NCBI GenBank assembly: GCA_902363135.1
Contig: CABIZF010000001.1
Coordinates: forward strand, 186,001-250,000
Source of the DNA: Lachnospiraceae bacterium
Lineage (GTDB): Bacteria; Bacillota; Clostridia; Lachnospirales; Lachnospiraceae
DNA length: 64,000 nt
Direction: 5' to 3'
Below are positions 17,085 to 23,212 of the stretch, piece after piece; the first letter of the stretch is position 1; every line of letters begins with the position of its first letter. The notes under the pieces are model-generated. The model was not told the DNA's origin, did no database searches, and saw only the letters and a list, made by a program, of their open reading frames with translations. The position numbers and the translations under genes were made by a program.

Positions 17085-17322
17085 CCAGAAAGCAATTTAT
17101 TTGCATCAAAAATAATTTGTGGAAACTGCAATAAGGTATTTTCATGGAACAGATGTAGAGCGAGAAACTATTGGAAGGTTACCGGACAGAGAAGGTGATA
17201 GAATACACGGATGGAGCAGAATTTTTGACGGAGATGGATACGAATTTGATGCTGAAAACATTGGACTCAATCTAGGTTTTTAAAGATGGAACGGAGATTG
17301 AATGTAAAAATGAAGGGGAGTA
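17085..17322 (+). pseudogene. Remnant of a large serine recombinase C-terminal half
   Basis: Pieces of recombinase-like protein can be read in different frames. LFASKIICGNCNKVF matches the zinc-ribbon start of clostridial recombinases. Further on, VIEYTDGAEFLTEMDTNLMLKTLDSI, then an in-frame TAG, then VFKDGTEIEC, matches their C-terminal end ('v.kvtVy.dg.i.f.l.dGtEIec'). The sequence between is scrambled by frameshifts. It implies an earlier, now lost, insertion event at this place, just upstream of the Thoeris operon. Confidence 0.6.
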
Positions 17323-17391
17323 AGGAAAGATGTCGATTGGGAGGTGAGATTCCTGATCGGCTTTGCTGTTGTAGATTTATGTACTGGTTAC

Positions 17392-17420
17392 TTGTCGTAT
17401 TCTTTAATTAGTGATATAAT
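17392..17420 (+). promoter_or_regulatory. Promoter of the Thoeris operon
   Basis: TTGTCG (17392-17397) and a perfect TATAAT (17415-17420) are separated by 17 bases. Transcription would begin near 17427, inside the CIRCE inverted repeat. Confidence 0.8.
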
Positions 17421-17425
17421 TCAAA

Positions 17426-17452
17426 CTAGCACTCGATAAAAAAGAGTGCTAA
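17426..17452 (+). promoter_or_regulatory. CIRCE operator (HrcA site) at the Thoeris promoter
   Basis: CTAGCACTC (17426-17434), a 9-base spacer and GAGTGCTAA (17444-17452) match the CIRCE consensus TTAGCACTC-N9-GAGTGCTAA at 17 of 18 positions with the exact spacing. CIRCE is the binding site of the heat-shock repressor HrcA, normally found upstream of groESL and hrcA-dnaK. It begins six bases after the -10 box, the classical repressor position. The immediately downstream genes are thsB and thsA, not chaperones. Confidence 0.88.
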
Positions 17453-17475
17453 TAACAAAAGGGGGATAAAACAAT

Positions 17476-18084
17476 ATGAGTAAACAAGTATATATAAGTG
17501 CAGATTATGCAGAATATGATGGTGATCGTGATGTTGTTGAAGAGTTGAACAAATGGGGGAGTGATAATTTTCACAAGGTTGATTTTATCGATATGTCTAA
17601 AGTAGCATCAGGGAGCGTTTCAAAAGATCCTGATTGCCGCATATGCGATTTAAAACAAGAATTTAACAGACAAATTAATGCTTCATCTGCAGTTATCTTT
17701 GTTGTTGGAGATAAGACTGCATTGCGTACAGCAGGGAGTGCTTGTAGGCGTTCAGGTAATGATCAAAGTTCTTGTAATTGTACACCGTATAAACAAAATA
17801 CAAATGGTACGAAATCGTGTAAGGTATTTTTTACTTCTACTCCTGGTGAAAACGATGATGTGGGATGTATTAATTCATATTCGTATTTGAAACATGAATT
17901 TAAACAGGCAGAGAAGAAAAATAAAACAATTATTGTGGTTTATAATTCTCTTCGGAGAGAATCAGATTGGCTTCCTTCTTATATGAAGAATTACGAAGAT
18001 AGTGCAAGACCTTTTTGGACAACAAATTATCGAGGCGATAAAGTAGGAGATTATTCATACATAAAAGAGGTACTGGGATTTTGA
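17476..18084 (+). CDS. thsB: TIR-domain protein, ThsB-like (type II Thoeris)
   Basis: A 202-residue protein with a ThsB-type TIR-like fold (DUF1863 class). Visible parts are the first strand YISADYAEYDGDRDVVEEL, the strand AVIFVVGDKT near residue 72, and YLKHEF near 138 with the candidate catalytic Glu141, followed by the strand TIIVVYN. In known Thoeris systems ThsB senses phage and makes an ADP-ribose-derived signal from NAD. An insertion at about residues 85-131 holds five cysteines (C90, C100, C102, C116, C131), possibly a metal site, and is unusual. The GGGGG-type ribosome site at 17461 and the CIRCE promoter lie upstream. The stop codon overlaps the TTG start of the effector gene. Confidence 0.82.
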   Translation: MSKQVYISADYAEYDGDRDVVEELNKWGSDNFHKVDFIDMSKVASGSVSKDPDCRICDLKQEFNRQINASSAVIFVVGDKTALRTAGSACRRSGNDQSSCNCTPYKQNTNGTKSCKVFFTSTPGENDDVGCINSYSYLKHEFKQAEKKNKTIIVVYNSLRRESDWLPSYMKNYEDSARPFWTTNYRGDKVGDYSYIKEVLGF

Positions 18085-18938
18085 GTGATTTATTAAAGAA
18101 AAGCGTGGCATATGCTTTTGCTATCATTTCAGCAGTTTTTACTTTTATTCCAGAAGTTATATTTGGAAAGGTTATATTGATATCAGAAGATGTTCTTAAA
18201 CAATTCACTTTAGAGGGCTATACTTTAGAAATCAATATTATTGTGAATCGTGTACTTACTTTTGTAATTGTATGGTTTTTCACAGCGTTTGGATATAAAA
18301 CGTATTTACTTTTGCAAAATAAAGTTAGTATAAAAGGGAACAATTATAAAATTACAGTGGAATATGGCGATTTGCTTAAAATGAAGAAATGTAAAAAAAT
18401 AATTAATTTTGATGAATGTTTTTCAACTCATGTTGGTACTGCTACTGCTGATATAAAACCAACTTCAATATGTGGACAATATTTAACTGCAAATCCTAAT
18501 CTAAATATTCAATTACTGTTGTCAAACTCACATCTAAAGCCACTTAAGTCTAAATCGAAATATCAGGGTAAAGAACGGTATGAATCAGGGAGAATAGTAC
18601 CGAATGGGGATGAACTGTTGCTGGCATTTGCTAAACTGGATAAAAATGGGTTGGGCAGATTTTTTACGCGTGATGAATATTTGGAGTGCTTATCGGTATT
18701 ATGGGAAGAAATAGATAAGCATTATGGACAGCAAGATGTATGTATACCAATTTTAGGAGCTGGGTTAACTCGCTTTGACGGAGGTTCAGGTGCATCTATT
18801 CCTCAGCAGGAGCTGCTTGATATGATAATTTGGTCTTATAAATTAAGCTCCCATAAAATAAAATCACCTTGTAAGTTGCGTATTATATGTAGAAGAGATC
18901 AAGAGTTTTCATTGGATAAAATCGATTCGTTAGTATAA
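18081..18938 (+). CDS. thsA: TM-macro domain effector, ThsA-like (type II Thoeris)
   Basis: A 285-residue protein with two N-terminal membrane helices (about residues 8-29 and 53-76), then a macro-like domain from about 85 to 285. The best segment is CIPILGAGLTRFDGG near residue 226, which matches the ligand-loop region of macro domains. This architecture is that of type II Thoeris ThsA, in which the macro domain senses the TIR-made nucleotide and the membrane part kills or arrests the infected cell. The start is TTG at 18081, overlapping the thsB stop as TTGA, so translation is probably coupled. AT-rich like the rest of the cargo. Confidence 0.8.
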   Translation: MSDLLKKSVAYAFAIISAVFTFIPEVIFGKVILISEDVLKQFTLEGYTLEINIIVNRVLTFVIVWFFTAFGYKTYLLLQNKVSIKGNNYKITVEYGDLLKMKKCKKIINFDECFSTHVGTATADIKPTSICGQYLTANPNLNIQLLLSNSHLKPLKSKSKYQGKERYESGRIVPNGDELLLAFAKLDKNGLGRFFTRDEYLECLSVLWEEIDKHYGQQDVCIPILGAGLTRFDGGSGASIPQQELLDMIIWSYKLSSHKIKSPCKLRIICRRDQEFSLDKIDSLV

Positions 18939-19007
18939 AGGGATAAGTCATGGATGATGGAAGTTCTTTTATCTGATTTACTGGAAAATATAAAAAAGAC
19001 ACAGATG

Positions 19008-19041
19008 CCGATTGGAAGTTGTAATTTCTGATCGGCTTTTC
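19008..19041 (+). terminator. Terminator after the Thoeris genes
   Basis: GCCGAT (19008-19013) and ATCGGC (19032-19037) close a hairpin followed by TTTTCTCTT. A closely similar sequence occurs at 17332-17364 (GTCGAT/ATCGGC) upstream of thsB, so each cargo operon is preceded by the same hairpin. Confidence 0.65.
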
Positions 19042-19120
19042 TCTTACTCTTTTGTAGATGGCAAAATAGAAAGCGATATGATAAAATATATATATTCTGG
19101 TTAAGGAAGAAGGAACAAAA

Positions 19121-19987
19121 ATGGACGATACAAATTTATCGATTGTAAAAGTAGATAATATAAAAAAATTTTGGTTGAGTTTTACTACATGGTTCGAAGA
19201 TGAGTTACCAGGAACAGGAATTTTAAAGGCATATTATGAAGATTATGACAATTGGAATGGTGGAATTTATTATTTAGGGATAGATTTTGAAAAAGAATAT
19301 AGATTACACTATGGGATAGATTATTCGGACATTTTGAAATTGGAAGTGCCTCAAATGGAAGATATAAAAATGTTTATAGAGCTTGCATTTCATGAGTGGG
19401 TAATTTTTGAGAAAAGATATGATTTTACAGTTATGGTAAACAAACGACTTAGTCGTTTTTCCATTCCGTATAGATTACAGAATGGACGATTAATACAAGA
19501 GGGATATAAAACATCATATTATTTAGATAAAATTTTAAATTACTCTATGTTCGAAAGAAAGATTCGTTATTCAGAAGAAATGATAACGAGCCGAGAATAT
19601 CTAGATAAGAAAAGTGCATTGGATTACATAATAGATGCTTTGCAATTTATTTTGTCGGTACAAGATAGTGAAAAAGTAATACTAAAATATAAATTGGCCG
19701 CAAAAAGTGTCAACGAAGATGAAAATAGTAAAGTATATGCGGTTGTTAAGGCTGAAATTGAGGAGATTATGAAAATCTCCAATGAATATTTTGATATACG
19801 TCACAATGAATATCTGAATAAGGCGAAACAGGCAAGAGAGCCAATTCAGGACTTGGCTTTTATTGAATATCTGTATAATCGCGCATATGCCTTACTGTAT
19901 TTACTTAGAATTAAAACAGATACAGGTAAATTGATTAACTTTAAAAAGGATTGTGACAATCATACATCTGTTGATCAAGATGTATGA
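19121..19987 (+). CDS. Unknown protein, first gene of putative defence operon
   Basis: A 288-residue soluble protein that I do not recognise. The N-terminal half is rich in aromatic and acidic residues (WLSFTTWFEDELPGTG; YLGIDFEKEYRLHYG). The C-terminal third is helical and contains YFDIRHNEYLNKAK near residue 230, weakly reminiscent of HEPN-type Rx4-6H motifs, but this is not enough for an assignment. An AAGGAAGAAGGAAC ribosome site precedes it. It lies 16 bases before a Shedu-like gene and downstream of a probable terminator, so it likely opens a separate three-gene transcript. Location among antiphage genes suggests a defence role by association only. Confidence 0.75.
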   Translation: MDDTNLSIVKVDNIKKFWLSFTTWFEDELPGTGILKAYYEDYDNWNGGIYYLGIDFEKEYRLHYGIDYSDILKLEVPQMEDIKMFIELAFHEWVIFEKRYDFTVMVNKRLSRFSIPYRLQNGRLIQEGYKTSYYLDKILNYSMFERKIRYSEEMITSREYLDKKSALDYIIDALQFILSVQDSEKVILKYKLAAKSVNEDENSKVYAVVKAEIEEIMKISNEYFDIRHNEYLNKAKQAREPIQDLAFIEYLYNRAYALLYLLRIKTDTGKLINFKKDCDNHTSVDQDV

Positions 19988-20003
19988 TTATGTGAGGTAA
20001 AAT

Positions 20004-20813
20004 ATGTTATATGAACGAGATTATCTTTTAGGTTTGACAGAAGCTGAAAAGCAAGAATATGAAGAGGCAACTGGACGGAAGTTTGGTGAAAAAAGAGTAA
20101 GTGGATTTGGACGAGTTAATAATTTTTTGGCATATCCTAAAGCTGCAAGAATGTGTAAATCACTTTTTCCTAATAATTATTTGGATGTTGCGGAATTGCG
20201 AGATGTGGAACGTTTGGCTGCTGCAAATGAAGAATTTTTTTCTTTATTAAGTGATGAAGCATGTACAGAAAGAAGCATATTGAATTTCATAAAGGATAAA
20301 AAATATTATCATATAATAGGCTCTATCATTTGGGGATTATCGATTAACATTGGAAATCATGGAGTGTATTTATTTCCAGAATTTCAGTTGGGTAATTCAT
20401 ATAAAGCTGATTATCTTCTTGTTGGAAAAAGTTCCGGAGGTTATGAATTTATTTTTATTGAATTAGAAAGTCCATATGGAAATATAACATTAAAAGATGG
20501 ACAGCTTGGTGCAGAATTTAGGGATGGAATATCACAGTTAGAAGATTGGAAAAGATGGCTTCCGGCAAATTATAGTTCTTTTGGAGAAATTATGAGGAAG
20601 CACAAGAATAGTGCACGTGATTTGCCAGAAGAATTTTATATTTTGGACATGTCTCGGTTTCATTATGTTGTTATTTCTGGAAGGAGATCGGATTTTCAAG
20701 ATAAGACCTATATTATAAAACGAGAGCGGAAAAAAGCCGATGATATCGATATAATACATTATGATAATTTATACGATTTTTCGAATAATTTGATAGGAAA
20801 GTTAACATATTAA
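20004..20813 (+). CDS. Shedu (SduA)-like PD-(D/E)XK nuclease
   Basis: A 269-residue protein with a C-terminal DUF4263-type nuclease domain (about residues 105-240): FPEFQLGNSYKADYLLV, then FIFIELESPYGNI, then DGISQLEDWKRWL. These carry the candidate metal ligands E126, D136 and E153/E155. The final lysine of the classical E-x-K is replaced (ELE), as I recall for a DUF4263 subgroup. Shedu proteins are single-gene antiphage nucleases, usually with a variable N-terminal sensing region. Here the N-terminus (1-~100) starts YERDYLLGLTEAEKQEYE and is unrecognised. Tight spacing (16 and 20 bases) with both neighbours suggests one multi-gene system. Confidence 0.75.
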   Translation: MLYERDYLLGLTEAEKQEYEEATGRKFGEKRVSGFGRVNNFLAYPKAARMCKSLFPNNYLDVAELRDVERLAAANEEFFSLLSDEACTERSILNFIKDKKYYHIIGSIIWGLSINIGNHGVYLFPEFQLGNSYKADYLLVGKSSGGYEFIFIELESPYGNITLKDGQLGAEFRDGISQLEDWKRWLPANYSSFGEIMRKHKNSARDLPEEFYILDMSRFHYVVISGRRSDFQDKTYIIKRERKKADDIDIIHYDNLYDFSNNLIGKLTY

Positions 20814-20833
20814 AAAGAGGGATATTTCTGAAA

Positions 20834-22048
20834 ATGCAGAAAGATATAATAGAAAAAGAAATAGCGGAAATAATTAAGGATTTTAGACAATCTTCTGTTG
20901 GGATAGAGATAAATCAGGCACACGTGCATAAATGGGTTTCTCAGTTCAATCCTGATGTGCAGGATACAATTTTGGAGGAAACCCTGCATATTTTGAAGAA
21001 GTGGTATTTTGGTAGAGATAAAATCAGTTTATTTTTGAATGAGATAATGAATTATTTGAAGTTAGAAAATAAAAATGCAACAGATGCAGATCCATTTAAA
21101 GGCATATGTTTTTTAGATATACAAGAAAGTGGTAAAAGTCAAATTCAATTGATTGAAATTCTAAAAGATGAAGCAAACAAAAAATATGGATGCAGTATAA
21201 GAACCGGAAATCCGGGACAAGAGAATTACTATGTATATCTAGATGATGGTTTGTACACTGGAAGCAGATTGAGAAAAGATATTAAACGATGCTTGCAAAC
21301 TATACCAGAGGGATCACATATAGATGTTATTTATTTGATTGCATGTCGGAGTGGCATGGATTTTTCAAAAAGCGTGTTAGAAAAGGTATGCAAGACCAAG
21401 AATATAAAATTAAATATTCATAGATGGCGAGAGATATGTAATAACAAAACAATTACGAGAATTAACAATGTTACTTCATACGAACCAGTTCAGGAATGTT
21501 TGTGGCCTTCATCAAGGTTGGCTAAACTACCAGAGGTTAGTTCGTATATTGAAAAGTTAGAAAGAGTTAATGGAAAAAAAGTATATTACGTTTTTCGTAA
21601 TGCTAGATATCAATATACAGAGGGAATATTTTCAAATTTAGAAAATAGAGACATAGTTGAAGAAGAATTTCTGAAAAAAGGGATTGCAATTACAAAAAAT
21701 ATACAAGATCATAAAGGATTATATCTTTTGGGATATAATCTGACACCATCATTTGGTTTTGGATCATTTTGTGCTACTGATTTAAATATATCAAACACAT
21801 GTCCAATAGTGCTATGGTGGGGAAATGTGATTGAAAAAGGAAATGAGTTGGATTGTTGGTATCCTTTGTTGCCGAGAAGGATTAGTAATGCAGATATTAA
21901 TCCATTCAATGCTGATTGGGAACCTGAAGAAATTGAAGATGATGGATACGATGACATTTTTGACACATGTCCAGAATGTGGTTGTGGTATAAGCTTAAGA
22001 AATGATGGTGGCAATGGTTTTTGCATTGATTGTGCTTGGAAACATTAG
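20834..22048 (+). CDS. Phosphoribosyltransferase-like (PRTase-CE) protein with zinc ribbon
   Basis: A 404-residue protein. Residues ~87-205 look like a phosphoribosyltransferase core: CFLDIQESGKSQIQLIEIL, then VYLDDGLYTGSRLRKDI (about 134-150), which has the acidic 'DDxxxTG' PRPP-loop pattern, then a strand VIYLIAC. Similar domains (PRTase-CE) occur in predicted prokaryotic conflict systems. The C-terminal end is a zinc ribbon with C379, C382, C397 and C400 (CPEC and CIDC). The middle has an aromatic segment ending in SFGFGSFCATDL. The gene ends the cluster with the Shedu-like gene. Nucleotide-linked signalling or modification is plausible, and no catalytic proof is visible. Confidence 0.68.
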   Translation: MQKDIIEKEIAEIIKDFRQSSVGIEINQAHVHKWVSQFNPDVQDTILEETLHILKKWYFGRDKISLFLNEIMNYLKLENKNATDADPFKGICFLDIQESGKSQIQLIEILKDEANKKYGCSIRTGNPGQENYYVYLDDGLYTGSRLRKDIKRCLQTIPEGSHIDVIYLIACRSGMDFSKSVLEKVCKTKNIKLNIHRWREICNNKTITRINNVTSYEPVQECLWPSSRLAKLPEVSSYIEKLERVNGKKVYYVFRNARYQYTEGIFSNLENRDIVEEEFLKKGIAITKNIQDHKGLYLLGYNLTPSFGFGSFCATDLNISNTCPIVLWWGNVIEKGNELDCWYPLLPRRISNADINPFNADWEPEEIEDDGYDDIFDTCPECGCGISLRNDGGNGFCIDCAWKH

Positions 22049-22076
22049 GAGGCATTTTGGATAGGTAAAAACTATT

Positions 22077-22112
22077 CCACCTAAGTGGAGGATAAACCTT
22101 TCGAAAAAGGTT
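22077..22112 (+). terminator. Tandem small hairpins after the PRTase gene
   Basis: CCAC/GTGG and AACCTTT/AAAGGTT hairpins lie next to each other directly after the stop codon. There is no clean T-run, so termination here is only a possibility. Confidence 0.4.
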
Positions 22113-22133
22113 GTGGTTTTGCTATTTAGTCTA

Positions 22134-22392
22134 TGTCAGTACAGATGAAGAACCGCATTATGGAATGATGCGGAAAACATATCTGAAAGAGCATCGTCCG
22201 GCGATATATTTACGGTATATGTTGGAAGATAGACTGATAGAACATCGGAATGTTTTGGATGAAGAAGCACAGGAGAAGTAAGGCATTGTGGAAGAAATAA
22301 AAGCCAACGACCCGATGGAATGGGTCAGGGCGGTAAATAATTTCCAGAATGTAGTGGAAGAGATAGTGTCGAAAGAATTAGTGTATATTTAA
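22134..22392 (+). pseudogene. Decayed second copy of tnpV
   Basis: By eye this aligns with the tnpV gene from its residue ~24 to the stop. GTCAGTACAGATGAAG, GAGCATCGTCCGGC and ATGGAATGGGTCAGGG are shared words. It has a deletion in the middle, an in-frame TAA near 22278 and several frameshifts. The upstream third is missing. Its copy-specific terminator follows at 22399. Confidence 0.85.
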
Positions 22393-22398
22393 AATGTG

Positions 22399-22422
22399 GA
22401 AAGCTCCTTTGGGGGCTTTTTT
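22399..22422 (+). terminator. Terminator of decayed tnpV
   Basis: AAAGCTCC/GGGGGCTTTTTT hairpin, the counterpart of that at 17033. The stem still pairs through G-U wobble. Confidence 0.75.
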
Positions 22423-22524
22423 CTGATTATAAAGAAAGTATATAGAAAATGCATTGATCATATGGTATGATTTGAACAGAAGTTAATCGTGCCATATGGC
22501 TTGATTATAAAAGCAAAGATAAAA

Positions 22525-22625
22525 ACGCAACGTACATCTTTGGTGTGCCAGAGCCGGTAGGTAGCCCGGCCGTCCTATATAAATAGGGTAAGTAACCTGC
22601 CCCTCCGGGTTGTCCATTCTTTGTT
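22525..22625 (+). ncRNA. yjdF-motif (azaaromatic-sensing) riboswitch
   Basis: The conserved-looking GC-rich leader contains GTGTGCCAGAGCCGG, TAGCCCGGCCGTCC, a GGGTAAGTAACCTGCCCC stretch and CCGGGTTGT. It lies immediately before a yjdF gene. Its position and sequence pattern fit the yjdF RNA motif, a riboswitch class that binds aromatic heterocycles and controls yjdF translation or transcription. The AGGAGGG ribosome site starts about 12 bases after the structured part. I judged the match from memory of the motif; a covariance search would settle the limits. Confidence 0.75.
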
Positions 22626-22649
22626 CAATCAATTTTAGGAGGGATTCTT

Positions 22650-23066
22650 ATGGACAAAGTAAATGGAAAGCTGACAGTATTTTTTGAAGAGCCGTTTTGG
22701 GTGGGAATCTTTGAACGCATCGAAGATGGTAAATTATCTGTGGCAAAGGTAACATTTGGTGCAGAGCCAAAAGATTATGAAGTACAGGAATATATTCAAA
22801 AGTGCTATTTCAGTTTGAAATTCAGTCCGGTTGTTGAAACTGTTGTAAAGGATATCAAAAGAAATCCGAAACGGATGCAGCGGGAAGCAAAAAAGCAGAT
22901 GCTGGAAATAGGCATTGGTACAAAATCGCAACAGGCGTTGAAATTACAGCAGGAACAGAACAAGCAGGAACGCAAAGAGAAAAGCCGGAAGAAAAAAGAG
23001 GCGGAAGAACAGCGAATGTTTGAACTGAAACAACGAAAGAAAAGAGAAAAGCATAAGGGACATTAA
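22650..23066 (+). CDS. yjdF: YjdF family protein (DUF2992)
   Basis: A 138-residue protein matching the YjdF family: KLTVFFEEPFWVGIFERIEDG at the N-terminus, VAKVTFGAEPKDYEV near residue 32, then a long basic, coiled tail rich in Lys, Glu and Gln. Its biochemical role is not established. It is controlled elsewhere by the yjdF riboswitch, which is also present here, and is thought to respond to toxic aromatic compounds. Being on a mobilizable element next to antiphage genes, it may be a transferable stress or resistance trait. Confidence 0.9.
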   Translation: MDKVNGKLTVFFEEPFWVGIFERIEDGKLSVAKVTFGAEPKDYEVQEYIQKCYFSLKFSPVVETVVKDIKRNPKRMQREAKKQMLEIGIGTKSQQALKLQQEQNKQERKEKSRKKKEAEEQRMFELKQRKKREKHKGH

Positions 23067-23078
23067 GGTCCCTCCAGG

Positions 23079-23118
23079 CTGTAGACAAAACCTTGCAAAA
23101 GCAGGGTTTTGTCTACAG
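23079..23118. terminator. Strong hairpin between yjdF and the convergent relaxase gene
   Basis: An 18-bp stem with one wobble (CTGTAGACAAAACC paired with GGTTTTGTCTACAG) and an AAAA loop. A T-run is lacking, but its position between convergent genes suggests a terminator or RNA-stabilising end. Confidence 0.6.
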
Positions 23119-23212
23119 TTTGGGTGTATGGAAGTTAAATCCATATGCTTTTTTTAAAGAACTCATTTTTGAACAAGAGATTTGTAAGAGTATATTATCT
23201 ACTCGAAGATGA

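Noticed and set aside
16655..22422. The segment between tnpV copies as a complete composite transposon
   Set aside because: No transposase, no terminal inverted repeats and no target duplication could be seen; only a duplicated gene end is supported.
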